Assembly (NCBI RefSeq): GCF_013343715.1
Contig: NZ_JABUNR010000008.1
Location: 62,001 to 126,000, forward strand
DNA length: 64,000 nucleotides
From: Mesobacillus harenae
GTDB lineage: Bacteria > Bacillota > Bacilli > Bacillales > Cytobacillaceae
Direction of reading: 5' to 3'
The notes under the pieces were generated by a model, which saw nothing but the letters and a program-made list of their open reading frames with translations, ran no database searches and was not told the origin of the DNA. Below, in pieces: positions 17,016-25,049 of the stretch; the first letter of the stretch is position 1; each line of letters begins with the position of its first letter. The position numbers and the translations under genes are program-made.

Positions 17016-17222
17016 ATGGAAAAAACAATCTTAAACGTATCTGGAATGACATGCGGACACTGTGAGAAAGCTGTAAAAAACGCTCTGATGGGTGTGGATG
17101 GTGTCGCGAGTGTAACAGTTAATCTGAAGGATGGGAAAACTGAAGTCGAATATGATGCAGAAAAAGCAAATGTAAGCCAATTAAAAGAGGCAGTGGAAGA
17201 CCAAGGCTACGATGTAGCTTAA
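17016..17222 (+). CDS. copZ: Copper chaperone CopZ
   Basis: 68 aa from ATG 17016; AGGAGAGG is 9-10 nt upstream, while the in-frame ATG 17007 is too close to it. One HMA ferredoxin-like domain with the Cu(I) site GMTCGHCEKAVKNAL and the Tyr-containing loop DQGYDVA. It delivers Cu(I) to CopA's metal domains in the cytosol. It lies 31 nt after copA in the csoR-controlled operon, which ends with the terminator at 17231-17258. Confidence 0.95.
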   Translation: MEKTILNVSGMTCGHCEKAVKNALMGVDGVASVTVNLKDGKTEVEYDAEKANVSQLKEAVEDQGYDVA

Positions 17223-17230
17223 TGATTTAG

Positions 17231-17258
17231 AGAAAAGGCAGCGGAAGCTGTCTTTTCT
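17231..17258 (+). terminator. Rho-independent terminator of the copper operon
   Basis: AGAAAAGGCAGC / GCTGTCTTTTCT stem (one G-T) around GGAA, followed by T-rich DNA. Confidence 0.85.
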
Positions 17259-17393
17259 TATTTTTAGTCTAGTCATGAGCGTCTGTTTATTTTTCTGTTT
17301 TTTTTTTAGGAAAAATGTTATTGTAAAAATTAAGAGTTTTACTGAGTTATTATTTTAGTTTTGTAGAAGTTCTAAAAACTTGCTGTTTGGGGA

Positions 17394-18932
17394 ATGAAAG
17401 TGGTGAACGAGTTGGACGAGGAAAAGGTAACTGGAGAAGATAATAAAAATTGCAGCAGTCCAGACCATGAGGAAGTGGCGGAGAGCAAGCAGAATAACCA
17501 GGGATTTCTCCGTATCAAAAAATTTCATTTTGTGATGCTGTTATTTTTTCTTGTATTTATAACAGCAGGGATTACAACCTTTGCTCTTGCTTTCGGTGAT
17601 GAAGAAAGTGCTGTCAAAATTATCAGGGAAAGAGAAGAATTCGAGAAGCTTTATCAGGCATTTGATACTCTTCAAGATTCATATTTCGAAGAGGTTGACC
17701 AGGATCAGTTAATTAATGGTGCCATTAATGGAATGCTTGATTCTTTAGATGACCCATACTCAGACTATATGAATCAAGATGATGCCCAGAATTTTCATGA
17801 AAGCATTTCTTCCTCTTTTGAAGGAATAGGAGCTGAGATTCAGGAAAAGGATGGATATATAGGCATTGTCAGTCCACTTAAAGGATCCCCAGCCGAAAAG
17901 GCAGGATTGAAGCCTGAGGATGTCGTTTTGTCAGTAGATGGACAAAGTCTACAAGGAATGAGTTCATCTGAAGCTGTAACACTTATCCGTGGAGAAAAAG
18001 GGACAAAGGTAAACCTCACAATCAGAAGACAAGGAATCGAAAACCCTATAGAGGTAACAATTACCCGAGACACGATTCCTTTAGAGACCGTATACGGTGA
18101 AATGATTGAAGGGGAAGATGGGATCGGTAAGGTTCAGATTACAAACTTTTCACAAAACACCAGCAAAGAACTGGTTGATGTCTTAAATGATCTACAGGAA
18201 AAAGGAATGAAGGGACTAGTGCTTGATATTAGACAAAATCCCGGCGGCTTGCTGGATCAGGCTGTCAATATCTCAAGCTTGTTTGTCCCAAGCGGAAAAG
18301 TTTTATTTAAGGTAGAGGACAGAGATGGAAATGTAAAAGAATACACGTCCAACAACGAAGGAAGTGCCGAGTTTCCTCTGGTAGTTCTTATTGATAAGGG
18401 AAGCGCCAGTGCTTCAGAAATTCTTGCGGGTGCCGTTAATGAATCAGCAGGCGTACCTTTAGTTGGTGAGAAATCCTTCGGTAAAGGAACTGTTCAAAGA
18501 GCCCAGGATTTTAGTGATGGATCAAATATAAAATTCACAACTGAAAAGTGGCTGACACCAAACGGTAATTGGGTCCATAAAGAAGGAATCACTCCTGACT
18601 ATGAAGTAGCCCTTCCTGCTTATGCAGCGCTGCCCTTTATTAATCCTGAAACAGAGCTTAAAATCTCCACAGCGTCTGAACATGTTAAAGCTGCACAGCA
18701 GATGTTAAAGGCTGTTGGCTACGACCCAGGACGAGAAGATGGATATTTTGATGAAAAGACAGAGCAAGCGGTCATGAATTTCCAAGAGGATGAAAAGCTT
18801 GAGCAAACAGGAATCCTGTCAGGCGAAACGACCATCCAGCTTATGACCAAGCTTAGAGAAAAAATTCAGAATAATGACCCGCAGATTGAAAAAGCAATTG
18901 AAGTATTAAAGGAAGAAATGGAAAAGGAATAA
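17394..18932 (+). CDS. ctpA: Carboxy-terminal processing protease, S41A (CtpA)
   Basis: 512 aa. A cytoplasmic acidic N-terminus (1-40), one membrane anchor (about 45-66, FVMLLFFLVFITAGITTFAL), the S41 N-terminal helix domain, a PDZ domain (about 150-230: GIVSPLKGSPAEKAGLKPED) and the peptidase core. The nucleophile lies in KGSASASEILAG (Ser near 337) and the general base Lys in GEKSFGKGTVQ (near 362). A peptidoglycan-binding helical domain forms the C-terminus (QQMLKAVGYDPGREDGYF). It degrades or trims extracytoplasmic proteins. B. subtilis ctpA neighbours yodJ and deoD, as here. Confidence 0.92.
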   Translation: MKVVNELDEEKVTGEDNKNCSSPDHEEVAESKQNNQGFLRIKKFHFVMLLFFLVFITAGITTFALAFGDEESAVKIIREREEFEKLYQAFDTLQDSYFEEVDQDQLINGAINGMLDSLDDPYSDYMNQDDAQNFHESISSSFEGIGAEIQEKDGYIGIVSPLKGSPAEKAGLKPEDVVLSVDGQSLQGMSSSEAVTLIRGEKGTKVNLTIRRQGIENPIEVTITRDTIPLETVYGEMIEGEDGIGKVQITNFSQNTSKELVDVLNDLQEKGMKGLVLDIRQNPGGLLDQAVNISSLFVPSGKVLFKVEDRDGNVKEYTSNNEGSAEFPLVVLIDKGSASASEILAGAVNESAGVPLVGEKSFGKGTVQRAQDFSDGSNIKFTTEKWLTPNGNWVHKEGITPDYEVALPAYAALPFINPETELKISTASEHVKAAQQMLKAVGYDPGREDGYFDEKTEQAVMNFQEDEKLEQTGILSGETTIQLMTKLREKIQNNDPQIEKAIEVLKEEMEKE

Positions 18933-19022
18933 AAGCAAGATCTTAAGGAAAGGCCAAACAGCTAGTTCTTGAAGTTATTGACTTCGGTGCCTAGTAAAGA
19001 GGCTTACTGTTCCCAACATAAG

Positions 19023-19082
19023 AAGAGGCTGACTCAAAAGGTTGAATAAATTCGACCTGAGAGTTACCTCTTTTATTTTTTA
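19023..19082 (+). terminator. Imperfect hairpin, terminator or IS end
   Basis: AAGAGG...CCTCTT ends an imperfect long stem with CTGACTCAAAAGG facing CCTGAGAGTT, followed by TTTTATTTTTTATT. It can terminate ctpA. The AGAGGCTGACTCAAAAG stretch also resembles terminal repeats of IS1182-type elements, and a transposase relic lies next to it. Confidence 0.5.
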
Positions 19083-19139
19083 TTCAGTTTTTGGGTTTAA
19101 CTTGATGAATTTATAAGAGATAGAGGGATATTCTTTCCC

Positions 19140-19310
19140 TCATTTATCCTAATTTTTGTGTTCATTTCCGTATTGGCTGCCCACTTGAGGACGTTATTGC
19201 AACAAGACCCCAATCCGTGGTATTTTTGGAGAGGCCCCTTAATCCCAATCTCTTAAGCGCGTGATTGTGTTTAATCTGCCCAAAAACTGGCTCGACGTCT
19301 ATTTTTCACG
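19140..19310 (-). pseudogene. Transposase remnant, IS1182-like DDE family
   Basis: On the minus strand the DNA reads DVEPVFGQIKHNHALKRLGL, RGLSKNTTDWGLVA, and after a one-base shift CNNVLKWAANTE. This is the C-terminal end of the DDE transposase of IS1182-like elements, where VEPVFGQIKHN carries the catalytic Glu and WGL-x-x-x-NNLKK follows. The rest of the gene is lost, and there is a stop or frameshift just before the DVEP segment. An old, dead insertion. Confidence 0.75.
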
Positions 19311-19343
19311 ATTTATACTAGAGGAAATAAATTCGGTTGGCAT

Positions 19344-19489
19344 ATGAAAATAAAGAATGACTTTTAACCATCATTGAGGATGGTAGGGAGGCCTGCCTCC
19401 ACCAGGATAAAGAGAAAGAAAGATATTGGGATCCGATCAACGGCAAAATCAATCGGAATCAAAACTTGGATGTCCATTGGAAGGGTTAA
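19344..19489 (+). pseudogene. Fragment of a small unknown gene
   Basis: After one frameshift from ATG 19344 (MKIKNDF) the plus strand reads TIIEDGREACLHQDKEKERY then WDPINGKINRNQNLDVHWKG and a stop at 19489. The coherent, polar sequence looks like real protein rather than chance. I do not recognise the family. It lies next to the transposase relic and may be passenger or host DNA broken by it. Confidence 0.35.
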
Positions 19490-19556
19490 CTGGCTTGTGT
19501 TATAATTTTCTTGTTTTTATTTTGCGATGAAAATCAATGATAAAAATCTGAGTTGA

Positions 19557-19745
19557 TTGGAGTGGAAGGCGCGAAGACTCCTCGAAAATGCTATCGCATT
19601 TCCTTCGTGCGTGGGCAAATTCGAGGATGCCCAATCAATGTCCTGCGGGCTTAGCTGGACAGGTGAGACCCCGCAAGAGCAAAGCGATGAGGAGGCTCAG
19701 CGCCAGCCCCGCGGAAAGCGAAGCGCCCTGGAACAAAAATCAACG
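19557..19745. repeat. GC-rich structured intergenic repeat, copy 1
   Basis: About 190 bases, much richer in GC than the surroundings: GGAGTGGAAGGCGCGAAGAC at the left, AGGTGAGACCCCGCAAGAGC and CCCCGCGGAAAGCGAAGCGC in the middle and right, ending in AAAATCAACGAA. This layout recurs between genes in many Bacillaceae. An insert near 19576-19628 makes its own hairpin (TCCTCGAA / TTCGAGGA with an inner AATGC / GCATT). Relatives lie at 32752-32802 (inverted) and 52855-53045. Long frames through it are a by-product of its composition, not genes. Confidence 0.8.
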
Positions 19746-19768
19746 AACCATTTTTACAAGCAGTCTAA

Positions 19769-19817
19769 CAAAAAAGAGGGTGCCAAAAGTTTATACTTTT
19801 GGTACACCCTCTTTTTG
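19769..19817. terminator. Strong bidirectional terminator
   Basis: AAAAAGAGGGTG, CCAAAAGT, TTATA, then ACTTTTGG and CACCCTCTTTTT form a stem of about 20 pairs with A and T tracts at its ends. It terminates the minus-strand methyltransferase gene and any leftward read-in. Confidence 0.9.
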
Positions 19818-19830
19818 TGACTTTGCATTC

Positions 19831-20442
19831 CTATTTTATGCAGACAGCTATGCCAATTGGGTAATGCTTTCCTGGTCGCTTTGGCTCTATCAGTACGCTT
19901 CTTTGATAGAATACTTCAGTTGAACTGTACCTGCTGAATAAACTGTAAAACTCCTGTTCTGTTAACTGATGGACATGGAAGGGCTCCTTTGTTTGCATTC
20001 CCCGTCCTGCCCCAAAGGGGGTAGAAATTACTAAGGTACCGCCTGGTTTCAGTAAATTGTAAACATTATTAAGAAACTGGACTTCATCCTCTATATGTTC
20101 AATTGTCTCGAAGCTGACAATAACATCAAAGGTGCCTAGTGATTTTACAATTTCAGAATTGGTTACATCTCCCAACGTGAAAGTTACTTTAGGATGGTAA
20201 TAATTCTGTTTTGCATATTGGATCGTTAGGGGATCAATATCAACTGCCACCACTTCTGTAATTTTATCCTTAGCAGCTTTGGCGATAATATTTGAACCAT
20301 AACCAGTTCCACAGGCGAAATCAAGCAGTCGCCCATTGGCATAGTAGAGGGAGAAATAATATCTTGCGAGATGCTCAAGCAACATGCCGTTTGTAATTTT
20401 CATTTTTTCAGGTATTATTCTTTCACCGGTATACTCTAGCAT
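19831..20442 (-). CDS. Class I SAM-dependent methyltransferase
   Basis: 203 aa with AAAGGGAGG before the ATG on the minus strand. Rossmann-fold motifs: motif I LLDFACGTGYGSN (residues about 39-51), acidic motif II VVAVDIDPLTIQYA, GDVTNSEIVKSLGTFDVIVS, and the EHIEDEVQFLNNVYNLLKPG segment typical of Methyltransf_11/UbiE-like enzymes. It transfers methyl from S-adenosylmethionine; the acceptor is unknown. The N-terminus MLEYTGERIIPEKM is characteristic of a subgroup that often modifies glycans or small molecules. Neighbours give no further clue. Confidence 0.85.
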   Translation of the reverse strand: MLEYTGERIIPEKMKITNGMLLEHLARYYFSLYYANGRLLDFACGTGYGSNIIAKAAKDKITEVVAVDIDPLTIQYAKQNYYHPKVTFTLGDVTNSEIVKSLGTFDVIVSFETIEHIEDEVQFLNNVYNLLKPGGTLVISTPFGAGRGMQTKEPFHVHQLTEQEFYSLFSRYSSTEVFYQRSVLIEPKRPGKHYPIGIAVCIK

Positions 20443-20561
20443 CGTTTGGCCTCCCTTTGTCTAAAATAGTATAACAAACATTCATATGGTTTGTAAGGGA
20501 CGCCATAATCAGCTAGAATGTCTCATTGAGGGACGCTGAGGGCTAGTAAAGAGGTGATAGT

Positions 20562-20972
20562 GTGGAACAGATTACTATGCTTGACGAACAACAAAAGGAA
20601 AAAATTATAATAGTAGAAGACATGTGCGAGAATTACTGTACTGAAGTCCGCAAGCTGTATTCACCCTTATTTTTACGTGGAAAACTTAGTTTGATCGTGG
20701 ATTTAACACGTTCTATTCGCGGGAAAACTGCAGCAAAAGATCAGCTCTTTGATGATGGATATGAATCCTACATTGAAATTGGAACGGAAGATGATGATGG
20801 TTACTACCCACATGCATACATTCCGATTTGGAAGTGTAAGAGTGAGATGTTCCATAAAACAGGTTATTTCACAAAAGACATCAAAGGGATTAAAATAAAA
20901 CTTAAATCAATGATGACAGAGATAGCTGAAGATCTTGAACTTCAGCATGAGGAAGGAAAAACAAATGAATAA
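20562..20972 (+). CDS. Hypothetical protein coupled to a CobW-type GTPase
   Basis: 136 aa from GTG 20562 (AGAGGTG upstream). Acidic, soluble and without membrane segments; the middle DGYESYIEIGTEDDDGYYPH is rich in Asp, Glu and Tyr. No family is recognised. Its end overlaps the start of the GTPase gene by 8 nt, so the two proteins are probably made together and may act together, for instance as target or metal-receiving partner of the GTPase. That link is inference from the overlap. Confidence 0.6.
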   Translation: MEQITMLDEQQKEKIIIVEDMCENYCTEVRKLYSPLFLRGKLSLIVDLTRSIRGKTAAKDQLFDDGYESYIEIGTEDDDGYYPHAYIPIWKCKSEMFHKTGYFTKDIKGIKIKLKSMMTEIAEDLELQHEEGKTNE

Positions 20973-21891
20973 AACCGAATTATATATATTGTCAGGGTTT
21001 TTAGGCAGCGGGAAAACAACACTATTAAAACAGTTGCTCCAATCAGAGAAAGAGGCCGGGCGAAAAGTAGCTGTGATGATGAATGAGCTTGGGGAAATTT
21101 CAATTGACTCAGGCGTTGTCGGAGAGGATGTTCCATTAAAGGAACTGCTTGACGGCTGTATCTGCTGTACAATTCAGGACAAATTGGAGGCTCAGCTACA
21201 GACCCTCCTTATTGAAGATTCACCTGATGTCATTTATATTGAGACTACTGGAGCAGCTCACCCTGTAGAAGTTATGGATGCAGTAATGTCTCCATTGTTT
21301 GCACTCCAGCTTAATATTAAGGGGATTATCACCACCTTGAATGGTGCTTTATGGTTAACTAGGAGAACTATGAATCCTCAGCTCCAGCTGCTGATAGCCG
21401 AACAGGTAAGGCATGCAGATCTTTTACTCGTTAATCAGGCAGATCAGCTATCTGATTCCGAACAGGCAAAAATAAGCATGGAGATTCAAAATATAAACCC
21501 TAAAGCCAGAACTATTTTAACAACTTATTCCAAAGTGTCCATGAAAGAAATAAAGGGAATTACTATGTTCAAAAAAGAACAAAGCCAAAAAAGCCATGTG
21601 TCAGGAGATCTAAGGCTAAGCACTTTTGTTCATCAATTTAAAAAGCCTGTCAGTCAGCAGGGCTTTGAGGATTTTTTAAGAAGTCTTCCTGATAATATCT
21701 ATCGGATTAAAGGCTATATTCAATTTTCTCATTCCGACTATCCAGATTTATTTCAGTATTCCTATGGAACACCGCTTTATATGAAGGAGTATATGAGGTT
21801 ACCCCTTAACATGGTATTCATTGGCCAAGGTACCGACTGGAGCGAAATACAGGCTGAGTTAAGTGAGCTAGAGGGGAATGAAGGTTTATAG
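20965..21891 (+). CDS. CobW/COG0523 metal-chaperone GTPase
   Basis: 308 aa from ATG 20965, GAGGAAGG upstream. Walker A GFLGSGKTTLLKQLL (residues about 9-23), the Cys-rich metal site GCICCTIQD (CxCC), Walker B-type VIYIETTGAAHPV, and the base-recognition NQAD (LLVNQADQL). The C-terminal CobW_C domain is present (IKGYIQF). COG0523 proteins use GTP to load Zn(II), Co(II) or other metals onto client enzymes; B. subtilis YciC/ZagA belongs here and is Zur-controlled. I see no clear Zur box upstream, so the metal is undetermined. Confidence 0.9.
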   Translation: MNKTELYILSGFLGSGKTTLLKQLLQSEKEAGRKVAVMMNELGEISIDSGVVGEDVPLKELLDGCICCTIQDKLEAQLQTLLIEDSPDVIYIETTGAAHPVEVMDAVMSPLFALQLNIKGIITTLNGALWLTRRTMNPQLQLLIAEQVRHADLLLVNQADQLSDSEQAKISMEIQNINPKARTILTTYSKVSMKEIKGITMFKKEQSQKSHVSGDLRLSTFVHQFKKPVSQQGFEDFLRSLPDNIYRIKGYIQFSHSDYPDLFQYSYGTPLYMKEYMRLPLNMVFIGQGTDWSEIQAELSELEGNEGL

Positions 21892-21948
21892 GGTTGCCGT
21901 CGGGGTAAAGGAATCAAACCCTCTCTAAGAATGAAAGGATGATTAGTA

Positions 21949-22119
21949 ATGCCCTGGACAAATAATGACTATCCAGACTCTATGAAGAACTTAAAGCCAG
22001 ATGTACGAGATAAAGCCATTGAAATTGCCAATGCGCTGGTTGAAGAGGAAGGTTATGAGGATGGAAAAGCAATCCCTATTGCCATTGATAAAGCTAAAGA
22101 ATATGAAGCAAATCATTAA
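21949..22119 (+). CDS. Small YdaT-like N-terminal domain protein (56 aa)
   Basis: ATG 21949 is preceded by AAAGGATG. The 56 residues begin MPWTNNDYPDSMKNLKPDVR, continue DKAIEIANALVEEEGYEDGK and end AIPIAIDKAKEYEANH. This matches the start of B. subtilis YdaT (general-stress protein) as I recall it, but without the C-terminal DUF2188 part, so it is a stand-alone domain. Function unknown. A terminator follows at once. Confidence 0.75.
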   Translation: MPWTNNDYPDSMKNLKPDVRDKAIEIANALVEEEGYEDGKAIPIAIDKAKEYEANH

Positions 22120-22122
22120 TGG

Positions 22123-22150
22123 GAAGCCTTGCACTTTAGGCTTCTTTTTT
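22123..22150 (+). terminator. Rho-independent terminator
   Basis: GAAGCCT / AGGCTTC perfect 7-bp stem with an 8-nt loop and six T. Confidence 0.85.
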
Positions 22151-22270
22151 ATATACAAAACGACTTTAAAATAAAACAAGGCTATGTGGTTATTCTCATT
22201 TGTGCGAATAGTTTTTTTATCTTCGGAAAAACTCTGTTTATGTACTCTTATAGAAAATGAGATGATGATT

Positions 22271-23116
22271 ATGAAAAGGCTGCTTCTATGTATTGCTTTA
22301 TTAATATTAGTACTAGCAAATGCGCTAACAGTTGATGCAAAAAGCCATCCTATCGAAATGCTTAATTGGGAAGAAGTTAATGACTTGGTTCCAAGATACA
22401 GCACCTTCACTGTACTTGATGTTGAATCCAAAAGGAAGTTTAAGGTACAAAGGAGAGCCGGGAGCCGCCATGCAGACGTACAGCCGCTTACTGCAAAGGA
22501 TACTAAAATAATGAAGGAAATTTATAACGGAAAGTGGAGCTGGAAAAGAAGAGCCATCATCGTTCTTGCCAATGATAGACAAGTCGCAGCATCGATGCAT
22601 GGAATGCCTCATGGCGCAGGTGCGCTGAAAAATAACTTTCCTGGACACTTCTGTATTCACTTTTATGGAAGTACAACCCACCGTACGAGTAATATGGATA
22701 TCAGCCATAAGTTAATGATTTTAAAAGCCGCCGGCAAGCTTGAACGATACATTAGTAAATGTGATCCATATGAGCTTGTAAATGCCTATATAGCAGGAAT
22801 TAAACAGCATGATCAAAAAATTGTATCACTTATTTCTCATCAAAAAATGGACTGGGAGAAGATTTTTCCACAAGTGGAAAATGTTACAGTAAGCAGAATG
22901 GAAATATTGTCATTAGAAGATGATGAACACCCGTTGCAAATTACTGTCCCAATCGAAACAGAATGGTATTTAAAAAACCATGGAAGAATAAAGCATCAGG
23001 GCGCTGTACATCTAGTCCGCTTCTCACCAAACGGTGCCTGGAAAATCGATTCAAACCAGTTCTTGTCAGAAAACAATTTACACACTCTCGAAGAAAGCAG
23101 CGAGTTAAAAGAGTAA
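22271..23116 (+). CDS. Secreted protein of unknown function with HFCIHF motif
   Basis: 281 aa from ATG 22271, chosen because a typical signal peptide starts there (MKRLLLCIALLILVLANALT, cleavage probably after VDAKS region); upstream ATGs at 22262/22265 are possible, and the ribosome site is weak. The central domain has striking conserved-looking blocks: KVQRRAGSRHADVQPLTAKD, MHGMPHGAGALKNNFPGHFC and IHFYGSTTH. His, Cys and Asn clustered in this way hint at a cell-wall enzyme or metal site. The family recurs in Firmicutes, to my recollection, without an assigned role. Followed by its own terminator. Confidence 0.7.
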   Translation: MKRLLLCIALLILVLANALTVDAKSHPIEMLNWEEVNDLVPRYSTFTVLDVESKRKFKVQRRAGSRHADVQPLTAKDTKIMKEIYNGKWSWKRRAIIVLANDRQVAASMHGMPHGAGALKNNFPGHFCIHFYGSTTHRTSNMDISHKLMILKAAGKLERYISKCDPYELVNAYIAGIKQHDQKIVSLISHQKMDWEKIFPQVENVTVSRMEILSLEDDEHPLQITVPIETEWYLKNHGRIKHQGAVHLVRFSPNGAWKIDSNQFLSENNLHTLEESSELKE

Positions 23117-23147
23117 GAAGCAAGGCCGAGGCTCTTGCTTCTTTTTT
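23115..23147 (+). terminator. Rho-independent terminator
   Basis: AAGAAGCAAG / CTTGCTTCTT perfect stem around GCCGAGGCT and followed by T. It ends the secreted-protein gene. Confidence 0.85.
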
Positions 23148-23155
23148 GTGATCCT

Positions 23156-23398
23156 CTACCGTAGCTCTCCATGCTTGGCAAAAGTTTTTTCATTTTCAAT
23201 TAAGCCGCAGGTTCCACATTGAATCTTCATATCTGGGCCGTTATATGGGATGTGGAAAGGGTCCAATTGTTCACTGGTATATTCCTCCAAAAGGGTCCCT
23301 GATTGCGGGTCCAGCTTTACGGATTGCGAGAGTTGCCGGATTATATTAAATCTGCTTCTGTTTGTTTTACAATTGGGACATCGATAAGGGGTATTCAT
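23156..23398 (-). CDS. Zinc-ribbon small protein
   Basis: 80 aa with two CxxC pairs, CPNCKTN near the N-terminus and CGTCGL near residue 62, separated by a beta-rich polar segment ([19 protein letters not shown]). This is the layout of a zinc ribbon that binds nucleic acid or protein. AGGATGATGT precedes the ATG on the minus strand. No named family is recognised. It converges with the secreted protein and stands alone. Confidence 0.65.
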   Translation of the reverse strand: MNTPYRCPNCKTNRSRFNIIRQLSQSVKLDPQSGTLLEEYTSEQLDPFHIPYNGPDMKIQCGTCGLIENEKTFAKHGELR

Positions 23399-23509
23399 TT
23401 ACATCATCCTTTCGTTACTGTTTACCTTATATTTTGCTAATAAAATAATAAGTATGTAAAATACGGATGAAGAAGCATTTTGCAGACATGCAGGAGGTTA
23501 TTAAAAGCT

Positions 23510-23776
23510 ATGGATTACAGTTATCTCTTAAGCCAATATAAAATGATATGGAATAATAGACAACTATCTTCAATATTGGATGATGAAACAGTCTTAAAGG
23601 AAGCGGTCGAAAGAGAATTGAAGGACGAAAATTCGCATCCTCGCATCCGTAAAAATTTATTCGAGAAGTACTACCTAGCAACAAGCAGAATTTTAGAATC
23701 TCGGGTTGAAAACAAGGCAAAGCTGCTGTTAATAGAATTACATGCAGATATCCTTAAGGAATTACGAAAAGAGTAG
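23510..23776 (+). CDS. Hypothetical helical protein
   Basis: 88 aa from ATG 23510, with CAGGAGG about 12 nt upstream; a TTG at 23480 would be an alternative but has no site. Charged and helical (DDETVLKEAVERELKDE, then ENKAKLLLIELHADILKELR), no signal peptide or membrane segment. No family recognised. It is followed 11 nt later by another unknown gene and the two may be co-transcribed. Confidence 0.6.
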   Translation: MDYSYLLSQYKMIWNNRQLSSILDDETVLKEAVERELKDENSHPRIRKNLFEKYYLATSRILESRVENKAKLLLIELHADILKELRKE

Positions 23777-23787
23777 CCTATAATTTT

Positions 23788-24237
23788 TTGCGAGTATTCA
23801 AAAAGCCTATATACTACGAAGAAATGTTGTTATCTTTATCTCTTCGTTATTCTCCTTGCAAGTTTACTGACTATTCCGATAGAATAGAGATAAGCTATGT
23901 TTTCCCAATTAGTAACTCTAAGGAGGAATACTTAATGTCCTATTTTGCCAGGCTGGAGATGACCCTGAAAGATAGTAATCTATCGATTGAATTTGTATTT
24001 GATTTGTTGGTGAACGGCTGTTGGCTAGACGAGGAACAAAGGGAAATGTCGGTTAAAGAGTACTCCATTGAATCTATTAAGGGGATAGATGAGATCCCCT
24101 TTAAAATTACGATCTTTGGAGGTAAGCTAATAATTGAAACAGATAGCCCATGGGACTTAGAATTAATTTCGAATGACCTGAAAGAGGTAGCCATGCGTAA
24201 AGAAGGATTAGCTGAGGGTGCAGTTGAATATACATAA
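23788..24237 (+). CDS. Hypothetical acidic protein
   Basis: 149 aa from TTG 23788; no convincing ribosome binding site precedes it, so translation may depend on coupling with the upstream gene, or the start may be ATG 23824 (MLLSLSLRY) or later. The protein is acidic and beta-rich (DRIEISYVFPIS, IPFKITIFGGKLIIETDSPW). No family recognised. Similar codon use to its neighbours argues that it is native. Confidence 0.5.
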   Translation: MRVFKKPIYYEEMLLSLSLRYSPCKFTDYSDRIEISYVFPISNSKEEYLMSYFARLEMTLKDSNLSIEFVFDLLVNGCWLDEEQREMSVKEYSIESIKGIDEIPFKITIFGGKLIIETDSPWDLELISNDLKEVAMRKEGLAEGAVEYT

Positions 24238-24275
24238 TGAGATAAGTTTATTTTAGCGCTAGAAGGAGAATCGTC

Positions 24276-24746
24276 ATGAAAAAGGTATTATTAACGATGT
24301 TTTCCGTTATGGGCCTGGCTTTTAGCTTAACGGGCTGCACGAATGAAGAAGCAGAACCGCAGTTTCTCGATGTTGAGGTATCAGTAAATCCTGAAAAAGG
24401 TGAGATTAATGAACCTATTGTTATAAAGGCAAGAGTTACGTATGGTGACGAAGAAGTTACAGATGCAGAAGATGTGAAATTTGAGATTTGGCGTGCCCAC
24501 GATGAGGAACATGAGAAGCTGGAGGTACCACACAATGAAAACGGTGTGTATCAACTCGAAAAAACTTTTGAGGAGGAAGGGACATATTATGTCATCTCAC
24601 ATGTAACTGCCAGAGACATGCACAATATGCCTAAAGTCGAGTTTGTAGTTGGAGAGCCAAGTGAGCCAGAGACCAGCCCTGAATCGGAAATGGAAGATAT
24701 GGAACAACCGGAAGGCAGCGACTCAGAAGAGCATAACAGCCATTAA
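24276..24746 (+). CDS. FixH/YtkA-like lipoprotein
   Basis: 156 aa with GAAGGAGAA before ATG. The signal peptide ends in the lipobox LTGC (Cys21). Residues about 30-125 form a YtkA/FixH-type beta sandwich: FLDVEVSVNPEKGEINEPIV, VTYGDEEVTDAEDVKFEIW and EEEGTYYVISHVTARDMHNM, where the H-x-TARDMHNMP segment resembles the metal-binding end of YtkA domains. The C-terminus is an acidic tail rich in Glu, Pro and Ser. Such proteins are anchored outside the membrane and are suspected copper carriers for cytochrome oxidase assembly. Confidence 0.8.
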   Translation: MKKVLLTMFSVMGLAFSLTGCTNEEAEPQFLDVEVSVNPEKGEINEPIVIKARVTYGDEEVTDAEDVKFEIWRAHDEEHEKLEVPHNENGVYQLEKTFEEEGTYYVISHVTARDMHNMPKVEFVVGEPSEPETSPESEMEDMEQPEGSDSEEHNSH

Positions 24747-24796
24747 GACAGGGGATTATCAACTGCAGGTTAAGTAAGCGAAGAGGCTATGCCTTA

Positions 24797-24830
24797 AAAG
24801 GCTGTCGAGGAACTCTCGACAGCCTGTTTT
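24797..24830 (+). terminator. Strong rho-independent terminator
   Basis: AGGCTGTCGAG / CTCGACAGCCT perfect 11-bp stem with loop GAACT... and TTTT. It ends the YtkA-like lipoprotein gene. 24831-25040 contains no gene. Confidence 0.8.
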
Positions 24831-25049
24831 GATTCCGTACTATCGGGAAACCTGGCTGTGCATCTCGTAGAGAAGTGGATGTCTGAATATTGTTGACCCG
24901 AAGAAAGAATTAGATCAATAATAGGCACCGACGTTCGCTGCAAGATACGGACTTATATTATCAATATAAACTTATATTAAGTATTTTTTCATGTATCGGA
25001 ATAAAAACGGATAAAATAAGCCTGAATATATGAGAGGAAGGTGCTCTTT

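Noticed and set aside
19557..19923. Two overlapping frames of 87 and 111 codons
   Set aside because: They run through the GC-rich repeat and the terminator hairpin and overlap the methyltransferase gene; composition artefacts.
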